Below the pieces are notes generated by a model. That model worked only from the letters and a program-made list of their open reading frames with translations, was not told the origin of the DNA and ran no database searches. Shown piece by piece: positions 24,156 through 32,358 of a DNA stretch of 54,344 nucleotides. The stretch comes from Coriobacteriia bacterium (lineage in GTDB: Bacteria > Actinomycetota > Coriobacteriia > Coriobacteriales > Atopobiaceae). The first letter of the stretch is position 1. Every line of letters begins with the position of its first letter. The stretch is taken from assembly GCA_030530145.1 (NCBI GenBank), contig JAUMVN010000015.1, forward strand, positions 1-54,344. The letters run 5' to 3'. The translations under genes were made by a program, and so were the position numbers.

Positions 24156-25670
24156 TTAGGCGTGCTTGGCCTCGCGCATCCTTGTGGAGAGCAGGAGCCC
24201 GATCACGGCGAGCACCAGCACAAAGCCGAAGCCGTAGTGCGAGCCGACGGTCGCCGAGGCATTGGCGCCGAGGCCCTGGGCGGACGCGGACGCCTCGCCG
24301 GCGGCGAGCATGCTCGTGGCCAGCGCGGTGCAAATGGCGCCGCAGACCTGCTCCATCGTGTTCAGGATCGTCGAGCCGTCGGTGCCCATATCCGCGGGCA
24401 GCGAGTTGAGGCCGTTCGTCTGGCAGGGCGACATGGCCAGGGGCACGCCGATCATGAGCAGGATGTGTGCAAGGATAACGAAGCCGACCGGCGTGTCCGT
24501 CGAGGTGAACAGCATAAGGGCCGCCCCGACGCAAGAAACGACGAAGCCGCAGCGCGCGGGCGCCGTTGCACCGACGCGGTCATACAGCTTGCCGGAGTAG
24601 AGCGAGACCGCCGCGTTGATGATTCCTCCCGGCAGCATGATCAGGCCGGAGAGCGTGACGGAGAGGCCGAGCCCGTTCTGCGCGAACTGCGGCAGCAGGT
24701 ACATGGCCGCGAGTGTGATGCCGAAGTTGACCATGACGAGGACGGCCGAGATGCGGAACTGCGGGTTGCCGAACGCGCGCAGGTTGAGGACGGGCGTCTT
24801 GCTGGCGAGCTGGCGGCGGATGTAGAACGCGAGGGCCGCGATGCCGACGATCAGCGAGCAGATCACGCCGGCCGAGCCCCAGCCCAGGAGGCTCGAGAGG
24901 CCGAAGCCGAGCACGATTCCGCCGAAGCCCAGGCACGAAAGGACGCAGGGCGCGATATCGACCGTCGGACGCGTGAGCTCATAGGGGCTGACCAGGTACT
25001 TTGCGGTAAACGCGAGGGCCACTGCAAGGACGATGGCAAAAATAAAGAAGAGCGCGCGCCACGAGAAGAAGCCCAGGATGACGCCGGAGAGGGAGGGCCC
25101 GATGGCGGGCGCGAACATGATGATGAGCGTCATGAGGCCCATGGCGCTGCCGATCTGCGACTGCGGGAAAACCTCGAGCACCACGGCGAACATCATGGGA
25201 AGCACGAGGCCGGTGCCGACGCCCTGGATCATACGGCCGACGAGCGCGACGGGGAAGTTGGGCGCAAGGCCGCTCATGAGCGAGCCGATGAAGAAGGCGC
25301 CGAGGGCAAAGAGGGTGAGCGAGCGCGTCTTGAACCACTTCATGAGGATGCCCGCGAAGGGGAGCACGAGGCCGATGACGAGCATGTAGCCCACGACCAT
25401 CCACTGGGCGAGCGCGGTGGTGATGCCGAAGACCTTCGTGAGCTGCGGCAATGCGATGTTGAGCGCGCTCTCGGAGAACATGCCGATGAATCCGCCGAGG
25501 TAGAGGCCCATCATGGCGAGGTGCGGGTGGTCGACGTGGACACGGGCGGCGTCGGGGGCTGCGGTGGTGCGGGCCTGGCTGGCGCGGGTTTGGGTGCGGG
25601 CCTGGCTGGCGCGGGTTTGGCCGGCGTAGGCCGAGGCGCTAAGGGCTGAGGCGTTGGAGCTTGTTGTCAC
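24156..25670 (-). CDS. DHA2-family multidrug MFS transporter (14 TM)
   Basis: This is a 504-residue major facilitator of the EmrB/QacA (DHA2) type. After a ~50-residue polar leader, about 14 membrane helices begin at HPHLAMMGLYLGGFIGMF. The family motif LPQLTKVFGI, then AQWMVVGYML, and motif C-type GPSLSG are present. It exports drugs or toxic organics by proton antiport. The start is set at GTG 25670 downstream of GGAAAGGA; no closer ATG exists before the first helix. The leader encodes a perfect 2 x 27-bp tandem repeat (25567-25620). Confidence 0.87.
   Translation of the reverse strand: MTTSSNASALSASAYAGQTRASQARTQTRASQARTTAAPDAARVHVDHPHLAMMGLYLGGFIGMFSESALNIALPQLTKVFGITTALAQWMVVGYMLVIGLVLPFAGILMKWFKTRSLTLFALGAFFIGSLMSGLAPNFPVALVGRMIQGVGTGLVLPMMFAVVLEVFPQSQIGSAMGLMTLIIMFAPAIGPSLSGVILGFFSWRALFFIFAIVLAVALAFTAKYLVSPYELTRPTVDIAPCVLSCLGFGGIVLGFGLSSLLGWGSAGVICSLIVGIAALAFYIRRQLASKTPVLNLRAFGNPQFRISAVLVMVNFGITLAAMYLLPQFAQNGLGLSVTLSGLIMLPGGIINAAVSLYSGKLYDRVGATAPARCGFVVSCVGAALMLFTSTDTPVGFVILAHILLMIGVPLAMSPCQTNGLNSLPADMGTDGSTILNTMEQVCGAICTALATSMLAAGEASASAQGLGANASATVGSHYGFGFVLVLAVIGLLLSTRMREAKHA
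25567..25620 (-). repeat. Perfect 2 x 27-bp tandem repeat within the MFS gene
   Basis: Units 25567-25593 and 25594-25620 are identical and encode a doubled QTRASQART-type segment in the cytoplasmic N-terminal tail. Confidence 0.9.
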
Positions 25671-25921
25671 CGATAAATCAGATCCTTTCCGTTGAGGGAT
25701 AAAAAAGCGAGCAAGCGGACGTCTCCGCGTTGCTCGTATTTTCTTGCTGCGTCGCTTCTTGCCGGCCGGCAAATAAGCGCTGGGGTTGTTTGTTCCCAGA
25801 TTCAGCGAATTGAATCAGGAGAATGCATGGTTGTCGTGGGATCGGGGGTCTCCGCGCGGTCCCGCGCATGTTAATCGGGCGTTTGGAGGTCGTTTGGGCT
25901 TTCCAAGGGCCTTTGTTGCAC

Positions 25922-26074
25922 AAAAAATCGAGATTCTGCGTGGTTGCATCGGCGTTTTTCGCTTGAATGGCTAACGCCGAAGACCCCGCAAGACGAGGAC
26001 TTCGGCGTTTGCCCAGTTGGCGACAGGTTGTAAGTACATCAAAGGATTAATAGTGCACGCAGAATCTCGGTTTT
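25922..26074. repeat. 153-bp element with ~20-bp terminal inverted repeats, copy 1
   Basis: The ends match AAAAATCGAGRTTCTGCRTG as inverted repeats (25922-25942 and 26056-26074, one mismatch). The interior has an AACGCCGAAG/CTTCGGCGTT hairpin and the sequence CGGCGTTTGCCCAGTTGGCG, which is shared with copy 2 at 30535. It sits between two minus-strand genes. The rest of 25671-26104 shows nothing else. Confidence 0.85.
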
Positions 26075-26104
26075 CTGTTCAACCGGCGCGAGCGCGGCGC
26101 CATC

Positions 26105-26677
26105 CTACGCCATCGGGTCGATGACCTCCTGCAGGTGGAGCGCCTCGCCGTCGAAGTCGTAGCGGAGAATGGCGCAGTTCGGAAGGCGCGGCAGGTCGGT
26201 GTGGTTCTTGTAGTCGTCGCCGTAGTAGCGCGGGACTTGGGACATCGCGGCGCCGTGTGAGACCATGAGGACACACTCGTGGTCGGGGCGCTTCATGAGC
26301 TCGACCATGCCCTCGACGAGGCGCGTGCGGAACTCGACCTCGCCCTCGCCGCCGAACTGCACGTAGAAGTCGCCGTAGGGCACCGGGATGTTGAGGTCCT
26401 CGGTGACACCCTCGAACTTGCCGAAGTTCCACTCCTTGAGGCACTTGACGCGCTCGTAGGGGACACCGGGGACGAGCAGCTCGGTCGTGTCGCAGCAGCG
26501 CTCGGAGGTGGAGCTGTACACGTGGTCGAAGGCGGGCGCGTTCGCGGCGAGCCAGGCGCCGGCGGTGCGGCCCTGCTCGATGCCGAGTTCGGTCAGGGGA
26601 GAGTCGCACCAGCCCTGCTTGCGGCGCAGCACGTTGAAGAGGGTCTGCCCGTGGCGAACCATATAAAGAGTTGACAT
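26105..26677 (-). CDS. Histidine phosphatase family protein (phosphoglycerate mutase-like)
   Basis: This is a 190-residue enzyme with the MVRHGQT phosphohistidine motif (6-12, catalytic His 9), second-site residues STSERCCDT (about 55) and MVSHGAAM (about 146) with the other catalytic His. Substrates of this family range from sugar phosphates to nucleotides; the sequence does not decide. ATG 26677 follows AGAAAGGA. It is the last gene of a same-strand run starting at 29416. Confidence 0.88.
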   Translation of the reverse strand: MSTLYMVRHGQTLFNVLRRKQGWCDSPLTELGIEQGRTAGAWLAANAPAFDHVYSSTSERCCDTTELLVPGVPYERVKCLKEWNFGKFEGVTEDLNIPVPYGDFYVQFGGEGEVEFRTRLVEGMVELMKRPDHECVLMVSHGAAMSQVPRYYGDDYKNHTDLPRLPNCAILRYDFDGEALHLQEVIDPMA

Positions 26678-26763
26678 GCGGCGGGTCCTTTCTTGCTGGA
26701 AGAGTGGGCAAAGCAAAGGGGTAAAGAGACGAGCGCGCGGCTCCAACCTCTTTGTCCGCTACG

Positions 26764-27261
26764 TTAGCGGTTGATGCTAGCGATCCAAGCGTCGACCTCG
26801 GCCTGCGGGGTCTTCTGGCTTGAGCCGCCGGTGGAGTCGAAGGTGACCTCGAGACTGGGGCCTGCGGTGGCGCCGGGCGCTGCGGACACGAGGTCCTCGA
26901 TGGTGTCGCCCGGCCATCCGGCGCTCGTGGAGAAGGCGACGACCGTCTTGCCGTCCCAGTCGACGCCGTTCATAAAGCTGCGGACTGCGGGCGCCATGGT
27001 GTACCACCAGGTCGGCGTGCCGACGGCGATGACGTCGTAGCTCGCCGGATCGAACTCGAGCGGCTCGATCTCGGGCGTGATCCCGGCGTGAATCTCGTCC
27101 TGTGCCTGCTTGACGGTGGCGTCGTATTCCTCGGGGTAGGGCTCGACGGTCTCAATGCGGGCCAGGTCAGCGCCGCAGGCGTCGGCCAGCTGCTCGGCGA
27201 TTTTCTCGGTGTTGCCGTTGGACCAGCTGTAGTACACGACCAACATGTTCTTCTTTGCCAC
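26764..27261 (-). CDS. Flavodoxin
   Basis: This is a 165-residue flavodoxin-fold protein. The FMN phosphate loop is SWSNGNTEKIA (about 11-21). TPTWWYTMAPAVRSF (about 80) contributes ring-stacking residues, and FSTSAGWPGDT follows. It carries electrons or acts as an FMN-dependent reductase for neighbouring oxidoreductases. The GTG start at 27261 has GGAGG upstream and lies two bases after the stop of the CMD-cupin gene, indicating tight coupling. Confidence 0.88.
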   Translation of the reverse strand: MAKKNMLVVYYSWSNGNTEKIAEQLADACGADLARIETVEPYPEEYDATVKQAQDEIHAGITPEIEPLEFDPASYDVIAVGTPTWWYTMAPAVRSFMNGVDWDGKTVVAFSTSAGWPGDTIEDLVSAAPGATAGPSLEVTFDSTGGSSQKTPQAEVDAWIASINR

Positions 27262-27263
27262 AG

Positions 27264-28016
27264 TTAAGCCTCCAAAGCGTTGTAGGTTGCGTCGTCGACG
27301 GGCTCGCACCATTCGTTGGAGCAGTCCTCGCCGGGGTAGCCGAAGGCCACATGGCTGAACCAGGAGCCGCGGCGGGCACCGTGCCAGTGCTTGACGTTCG
27401 CGGGGATCTCCACGATGTCGCCGGGCTTGAGGGCCTGGGCGGGCTTGCCCTCCTCCTGGTACCAGCCGTAGCCGTCGACGCAGATAAGGATCTGGCCGCC
27501 GCCCGAGGTGGCCGTGTGGATATGCCAGTTGTTGCGGCAGCCCGGCTCAAAGGTCACGTTGTGGATGGGCAAGTAGTCGCCGGGGGCGGTGAGGTTCTTG
27601 AGGTAGCTCTGGCCGATGAAGTACTGCGCGTAGGCGTCGTTGGGTTCGCCGAGGCCGAAGAAGCCGCCGTGGGACTCGGAGCCAGCTGCGCAGGCGTCCT
27701 CCGCATAGACCTCCTTCGCCAAATTGAAGGTTGCCCACGCCTTGGGCCAGCCCGCGTAGAAAGCCACGTGGGTAATGGCCGCCGCGAACTCCTCGCGAGT
27801 CACGCCATGCGCCTTGGCGTTGGCGATGTGGTACGCAAGGGAGCTGTCGGTGATGCCCTGCGCCATCAGGGTTGTGACGGTAAGCAGGCAGCGGGTCTTG
27901 AGGTCGATGCCGCCGCTGTTCCAGTTCTCGCCAAAGAGCACGTCGTCGTTGTAGTGCGCAAAATCGGGCGCGAAGTCTCCAAGCTGCTCGCGACCTGCGG
28001 TTTGTTTGATAGTCAT
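27264..28016 (-). CDS. Carboxymuconolactone decarboxylase-cupin fusion protein
   Basis: This is a 250-residue two-domain protein. Residues 1-105 are a CMD/AhpD-like domain (KTRCLLTVTTLMAQG, then HIANAKAHGVTREEF). Residues 125-245 are a cupin with metal-ligand pattern WHIHTATSGGGQ and a second-half HWHGA. The CMD part lacks an evident CxxC redox pair, arguing against peroxidase function. It may act on small aromatic or cyano compounds, or scavenge reactive products. It shares an operon with a flavodoxin and an aldo/keto reductase. ATG follows AAGGAGAAC. Confidence 0.87.
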   Translation of the reverse strand: MTIKQTAGREQLGDFAPDFAHYNDDVLFGENWNSGGIDLKTRCLLTVTTLMAQGITDSSLAYHIANAKAHGVTREEFAAAITHVAFYAGWPKAWATFNLAKEVYAEDACAAGSESHGGFFGLGEPNDAYAQYFIGQSYLKNLTAPGDYLPIHNVTFEPGCRNNWHIHTATSGGGQILICVDGYGWYQEEGKPAQALKPGDIVEIPANVKHWHGARRGSWFSHVAFGYPGEDCSNEWCEPVDDATYNALEA

Positions 28017-28041
28017 GCTTGTTCTCCTTTAGATGAGGGCT

Positions 28042-28172
28042 TTGAGAGCTTTGGGGACGTTGGTTAAACCCGCCAAATGAGAGTCCTGGGGACGTTGGTT
28101 AAACCCGCCAAATGAGAGCTGGAACCTACGTCCCCAAAGTCGTCAAATGAGAGCTGGAACCAACGTCCCCAA
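28042..28172. repeat. 34-35 bp tandem/inverted repeat array
   Basis: Two direct copies of a unit beginning GGGGACGTTGGTTAAACC start 35 bp apart (28053 and 28088). Two copies of AAATGAGAGCTGGAACC(T/A)AC follow, ending CGTCCCC, 34 bp apart. The GGGGACG ends of the first pair are complementary to the CGTCCCC ends of the second, so large hairpins can form. It fills the gap inside the redox gene run. Confidence 0.85.
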
Positions 28173-28177
28173 AACTG

Positions 28178-28381
28178 TCAGTGGGGGTGGCGGAGGTGGT
28201 AGATGAGGTAATCGAGGCACTCGAGCTTGCGCTGCTCGGCGTGGATGCCGTCGAGCAGGTCGCGGCGGTAGGCCTTGAGGCGGCAGAGCTTGGCGCAGGT
28301 GCTCGGCAGGGCGTCCACCTCGGCGATAAACGCCTCGTCGCAGCCGGCGTCGCGCAGGTTCTCGCGGGTCTTCTCATCCAT
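28178..28381 (-). CDS. Small charged helical protein
   Basis: This is a 67-residue protein (MDEKTRENLRDAGCDEAF...) predicted to be almost entirely helical, with many Glu, Arg and Leu and three Cys. It lies 15 bp after the aldo/keto reductase on the same strand. I do not recognise a named family. The context suggests an accessory factor of the redox operon. Confidence 0.6.
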   Translation of the reverse strand: MDEKTRENLRDAGCDEAFIAEVDALPSTCAKLCRLKAYRRDLLDGIHAEQRKLECLDYLIYHLRHPH

Positions 28382-28396
28382 AAATCGCCGGCCCGC

Positions 28397-29416
28397 CTAG
28401 CGAGTGAGCTTGACCTTGGTGGTGCCGGCGAGCGGCTTGTCGCCGGGGCGGGCGGCGGGGCCGACGAGGGCGTGCGGCTGGTAGAGCTCCTCGAGGAAGT
28501 CGATCTCGTCGGCGGAAAGCTGCACGTCAAGCGCCTTGACGGCGGCGTCCACGCGCTCGGGCTTGCTGCAGCCCACAATCGGTGCCTCGACGCCGCGCGC
28601 CCAGTGCCAGGCAAGCGCGACCTGGGCCATGGGGACCTCGTGGTCGGCTGCGACCTTGGCCACGCGCTCGATTACCGGCATGTCGATGGTGCGGTCGTGG
28701 TCGTACTTGTTGACCATGGTCTTGTCGGTGGTGCCGCGCACGCTCGAGGACTCCCAGGTCGGGCGGGTCAGGTGGCCGCTGGCCATGGGGCTGTACGGGG
28801 TGATGGCCATGTCGTACTGGCGGCAGACGGGGATCATCTCGCGCTCGTCCTCGCGGTAGAGCAGGTTGTAGTGGCACTGCATGGAAGTGAACTTGGCCCA
28901 GCTGTTGGCTTCTGCCGCGACCTGCATGTTGTGCAGCTGGTAGGCGTACATCGCGCTGGCGCCGAGGGCACGGACCTTGCCGGCGCGCACGAGGCGGTCG
29001 AGGGCCTCCATGGTCTCCTCGATGGGCGTGTCGTAGTCAAAGCGGTGGATGATGTAGAGGTCCAGGTAGTCGGTGCCGAGGCGCTTCAAGCTGCCCTCGA
29101 CCTCGCGCTCGATGGCTGCTGCGCTGAGCTTGCCCTCGTTGAAGTAGACCTTGCTCGCTAGGACGACGTCCTCGCGGGCGACGCCGAGGTCTCGCAGAGC
29201 CGCTCCGATGTACTCCTCGCTCGTGCCGAAACTGTAGCAGTTGGCCGTGTCGATGAAGTTGACGCCGAGGTCGAGCGCGCGCTTGATGACGGCGCGGGTG
29301 CCGTCCGGGCCGATTGTCCACTGGTGGAAGTCGGCGCTGGCCTCGCCGAAGCTCATGCCGCCGAGGCAGAGCTTGGAGATCTTGATGCCGGAGTGCCCAA
29401 GGGTCGTGTACTGCAT
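28397..29416 (-). CDS. Aldo/keto reductase (YajO/Gpr-like)
   Basis: This is a 339-residue NADPH-dependent reductase. The tetrad is visible: Asp and Tyr in FIDTANCYSFGTSEE (about 54-68), Lys in LASKVYFNEG (about 88) and His in YIIHRFDYDTP (about 122). The cofactor-site stretch VGCSKPERVDAAVKAL is near residue 280. The pattern fits the YajO/L-glyceraldehyde-3-phosphate reductase group. The gene heads a minus-strand cluster and is divergent from a LysR gene that probably controls it. ATG follows AGAAAGGCAGCAAAC. Confidence 0.9.
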   Translation of the reverse strand: MQYTTLGHSGIKISKLCLGGMSFGEASADFHQWTIGPDGTRAVIKRALDLGVNFIDTANCYSFGTSEEYIGAALRDLGVAREDVVLASKVYFNEGKLSAAAIEREVEGSLKRLGTDYLDLYIIHRFDYDTPIEETMEALDRLVRAGKVRALGASAMYAYQLHNMQVAAEANSWAKFTSMQCHYNLLYREDEREMIPVCRQYDMAITPYSPMASGHLTRPTWESSSVRGTTDKTMVNKYDHDRTIDMPVIERVAKVAADHEVPMAQVALAWHWARGVEAPIVGCSKPERVDAAVKALDVQLSADEIDFLEELYQPHALVGPAARPGDKPLAGTTKVKLTR

Positions 29417-29492
29417 GTTTGCTGCCTTTCTTGTCGGTGGGTTCTTCTTGTTGACCTAAGCATATGGGCGTCATGCGGCGATGTTAAATGCC

Positions 29493-29513
29493 TATACTAA
29501 CTAGTTGGATATA
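29493..29513. promoter_or_regulatory. Shared LysR-type regulatory region
   Basis: The divergent gap 29417-29562 contains TATACTAACTAGTTGGATATA, a near-palindrome centred on AACTAGTT. TATACT can serve as the -10 box for the LysR gene. Such dyads between divergent genes are typical LysR binding sites. Confidence 0.5.
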
Positions 29514-29562
29514 CGCGGTACGTATGGCAAGAAGCGCGTCTCGCACGAAAGGAATCGTGGCG

Positions 29563-30435
29563 ATGGAGCTCCGCACCCTGCGCTATTTCCTCGCGGTCGC
29601 GCGCGAGGAGAACATGACCGAGGCGGCCAACGTGCTGCATGTGACGCAGCCGACGCTCTCGCGGCAGATCGCCGACCTGGAGCGGGAGCTCGGCGTCGCG
29701 CTCTTCGACCGCACGAACCGCGCGTGCGTGCTCACGGGCGACGGCATGCGCCTTCGCCAGCGCGCCGAGGAGATCCTCTCGCTTGTGGAGCAGACCGAGG
29801 CGGAGCTTGCCGACGACGAGCACGAGCTTGCGGGCAACATTCGCATCGGCGCCGGCGAGACTCAGGCCATGGGGCACATCCTCAATACATTCGCGGCGCT
29901 TCGCCGGGATAACCCGGGCGTGACCTGCGAGTTGTTTACCGGCAACGCCGACGCCGTTGAGGAGCGGCTCGAGCGCGGCCTTCTGGACTTCGCGCTTCTC
30001 ATCGAGCCGGTGAACCTCGACAAATACGAGTGGCTCGAGATGCCGGGTGCGGACACCGTGGGCGCGGCGGTGGCCGCGTCGAGCGAGTGGGGGAGGCTTG
30101 CGGGCCTTACGCCCGCGGACATCGCGCGGATGCCCCTGCTTCTCAGCTCGCGCACGTCGAACAAGGCCATTGACCTGGTCGAATGGTCGGGCGGCGCCAT
30201 CGACCCCGAGCGGCTGAACGTTGTCGGGCGCTTCGACCTTCTTGGCAACGCGTCGCACCTAGTGCGCAGCGGCGCGGCGTGCGCGATGGGCATCGACCAC
30301 CTGCTGCAGCTGGAGTCGGCGGACCTCACGTTCGTGCCGCTCGACCCGCCGATGACCATCAAATCGTTCCTGGTTTGGAAGAAGTACCGCCTGCGCAGCC
30401 GCGCATGCGAGGAGTTCTTGCGGCGGCTGGGCTGA
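29563..30435 (+). CDS. LysR-family transcriptional regulator
   Basis: This is a 290-residue regulator. The N-terminal winged helix-turn-helix (MELRTLRYFLAVAREEN, then TQPTLSRQIADLERELG) is followed by an effector-binding domain (about 90-290). The start at 29563 follows GAAAGGAATC. It is transcribed away from the aldo/keto reductase cluster and probably senses a substrate or product of that cluster. The length is normal. Confidence 0.92.
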   Translation: MELRTLRYFLAVAREENMTEAANVLHVTQPTLSRQIADLERELGVALFDRTNRACVLTGDGMRLRQRAEEILSLVEQTEAELADDEHELAGNIRIGAGETQAMGHILNTFAALRRDNPGVTCELFTGNADAVEERLERGLLDFALLIEPVNLDKYEWLEMPGADTVGAAVAASSEWGRLAGLTPADIARMPLLLSSRTSNKAIDLVEWSGGAIDPERLNVVGRFDLLGNASHLVRSGAACAMGIDHLLQLESADLTFVPLDPPMTIKSFLVWKKYRLRSRACEEFLRRLG

Positions 30436-30534
30436 TGGACCGCTTGGGGGGCTTTTGGCATTGGGGTTGCTAGGTTCTGCATGTTAAGTGCCCGAGATTG
30501 AGGCCGCGAGGTTCTATTTGGCCCTCTCGTGATC

Positions 30535-30688
30535 AAAAAATCGAGGTTCTGCATGGTATTTGCCGGGTTTGGCGAGTAGCTTGGCGGTTTGACGCGGCGT
30601 AGGGAGGCGCCGCGTCGGCGTTTGCCCAGTTGGCGTGTCTATGACATGCCATAAACCATTTAACAAAGCACGCAGAACCTCGATTTTT
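30535..30688. repeat. 154-bp element with ~20-bp terminal inverted repeats, copy 2
   Basis: The termini AAAAATCGAGGTTCTGC (30536 on) and GCAGAACCTCGATTTTT (to 30688) pair, an interior GACGCGGCG/CGCCGCGTC hairpin follows, and CGGCGTTTGCCCAGTTGGCG is shared with copy 1. A partial extra end (AGGTTCTGCATGTTAAGTGCC) lies at about 30473. The rest of the gap holds only the promoter of the next gene. Confidence 0.85.
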
Positions 30689-30780
30689 GGCGCTCGGCAT
30701 CGGCAAAGGCGCCGCCGCACGGCCTTCCTATCTGCTCGACTAGAATGCTCCTGATTAAAAACGGGCGACAGGGGGGCGTA

Positions 30781-31536
30781 ATGGGCGTGGCGGATCGGCG
30801 CGGGGGACGAATCGTTAAGCGCGTGCTGGCGGTGGTCGTGGCTCTGCTCGCTGTGGCAGGCGTCGCGTTTGGCGTGTACGTCTCCGATTACTCGCGGGCG
30901 GGGAGTGTGGCCCAAGAGGTCATTTCCGCGGGCGCCGCGGCCGACGCGGCGGTTCGGGTCGATGAGACCGATGCGCTTATTGCCGTGGGGGACGCGTCGG
31001 CCGAATACGGCATCGTCTTTTATCCGGGCGGGAAGGTCGCGCCCGAGGCGTACGTTCCCCTGGCGGCCAAACTGGCACAACGCGGCGTTTTCTGCGTTAT
31101 TGCAAAAATGCCGTTTAACCTGGCGGTCTTTAATATCAACGCTGCGGATTCGGTTATCGACGCCTACCCGAATGTTGCGCACTGGTGGGTTGGCGGGCAC
31201 TCCCTTGGCGGCGCCATGGCTGCAAGTTATGCCGCGGACAACGCCTCGAAGGTGGAGGGTGTGGCGCTTCTTGCCGCCTACTCGAGCGACGACCTGACGG
31301 CCTTGGGCCTCAAGGCCGAGGTGGTCTATGGCAGTAACGACGGCGTGGTCAACCGAGAGAAGCTCGAGAATTGCATAGCTCGGCTGCCTGCGGATTCAGT
31401 GCTTGAAATCGCGGGCGGTAACCACGCCGGCTTTGGCGATTACGGCGCTCAGTCGGGCGACAATGACGCAACCATTTCGGCCGACGGCCAGCAGGAGCAG
31501 GCGGCCGATGCCGTGACGGCCGCGATGATGGGCTAG
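30781..31536 (+). CDS. Membrane-anchored alpha/beta hydrolase
   Basis: This is a 251-residue protein. A basic N-terminus and one membrane helix (about 15-35) tether an alpha/beta hydrolase outside the cell. The nucleophile is in GGHSLGG (Ser about 142), followed by a probable acid in YGSNDGV (about 184-190) and His in GGNHAGF (about 215). It belongs to the small dienelactone-hydrolase-like set (Abhydrolase_5). The start at 30781 follows AGGGGGG; an upstream in-frame ATG (30745) overlaps the -10 box TAGAAT (30741-30746), so it is rejected. Confidence 0.82.
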   Translation: MGVADRRGGRIVKRVLAVVVALLAVAGVAFGVYVSDYSRAGSVAQEVISAGAAADAAVRVDETDALIAVGDASAEYGIVFYPGGKVAPEAYVPLAAKLAQRGVFCVIAKMPFNLAVFNINAADSVIDAYPNVAHWWVGGHSLGGAMAASYAADNASKVEGVALLAAYSSDDLTALGLKAEVVYGSNDGVVNREKLENCIARLPADSVLEIAGGNHAGFGDYGAQSGDNDATISADGQQEQAADAVTAAMMG

Positions 31537-31548
31537 CGGGCCGTCCGC

Positions 31549-31554
31549 TACAAT
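31549..31554 (+). promoter_or_regulatory. -10 box implying a leaderless trmO transcript
   Basis: TACAAT (31549-31554) ends 7 bases before the ATG at 31562. No ribosome-binding site fits between, so transcription would start at or next to the start codon. Confidence 0.45.
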
Positions 31555-31561
31555 TCGAACC

Positions 31562-32287
31562 ATGAAACCAATCGCGCACATACGCACGGATTTGCCGCAG
31601 AAGTTCGGCATCCCGCGCAACAGCTTCCTCGCGCCGCACCTGCGGGGTCGGATTGTGTTCGAGCCCGAGTTCGCGCTCGCGTCCGCCGTGGCCGGCCTCG
31701 ACGAGTTCACTCACCTCTGGCTGATCTGGCAGTTCGAGAACGGTACCCCGGGCGGGACGGCGGCCGACATCGCGACCGACGCGGCCACCGCCGACAAGCG
31801 CGGCACGAACGCCAACTGGTCGTCGACCGTGCGCCCGCCGCGGCTGGGCGGCTCCGAGCGTAAGGGCGTCTTTGCGACAAGAAGCCCGTTTCGCCCGAAC
31901 CCGATAGGCCTGACCTGCGTAAAGCTCGACCGCGTAGAGCCGACTGACGACGGCCCCGTCATCCACGTCCTCGGCGCCGACCTGCGCGACGGCACCCCGA
32001 TCCTGGACATCAAGCCCTACATCCCCTTCGCGGACTGCCATCCCGAGGCTTCCGGCGGCTGGATCGAGGCCGCGCCGTGGCAGGAGCTGGAGGTCGATTT
32101 CCCCGAGGAGTTGCGCGATCGCGTCGACTCGGGCAAGCTCCCTGGCCTGATCGAGGTCCTGCGCCAAGACCCGCGCCGCGCCGGCAGCAAGCACGAGCCC
32201 GAGCGCGTCTATCACCTCGCGTACGCGCAGCACGACGTCGCCTTCACGGTCGACGGCGCTGAGCTGCGCGTTATTGGCGTGGACTAG
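31562..32287 (+). CDS. trmO: tRNA (adenine37-N6)-methyltransferase TrmO
   Basis: This is a 241-residue TsaA/TrmO protein, which methylates N6-threonylcarbamoyladenosine at position 37 of tRNA using SAM. It starts MKPIAHIRTDLPQKFGIPRN, shows GLDEFTHLWLIWQF (about 45-58), and has the SAM/substrate block RPPRLGGSERKGVFATRSPF, which runs directly into RPNPIGL (about 87-113). A C-terminal extension with HLAYAQHDVAF matches the bacterial form. No ribosome-binding site precedes the ATG. Confidence 0.9.
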   Translation: MKPIAHIRTDLPQKFGIPRNSFLAPHLRGRIVFEPEFALASAVAGLDEFTHLWLIWQFENGTPGGTAADIATDAATADKRGTNANWSSTVRPPRLGGSERKGVFATRSPFRPNPIGLTCVKLDRVEPTDDGPVIHVLGADLRDGTPILDIKPYIPFADCHPEASGGWIEAAPWQELEVDFPEELRDRVDSGKLPGLIEVLRQDPRRAGSKHEPERVYHLAYAQHDVAFTVDGAELRVIGVD

Positions 32288-32358
32288 CGGCCGGCGCGGC
32301 CGGATGCGGCGGGCCGAGCCGGTCAATCGGGCGGCACGGGTCGCAACGGCCCTTCTCG

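Noticed and set aside
23775-25649. A 624-codon plus-strand frame opposite the MFS gene
   Set aside because: It is charged low-complexity shadow content, and it runs through the 41-bp repeat array.
25678-25923. An 81-codon minus-strand frame before the MFS gene
   Set aside because: No ribosome-binding site or recognisable fold. It overlaps the start of the inverted-repeat element and the likely MFS promoter.
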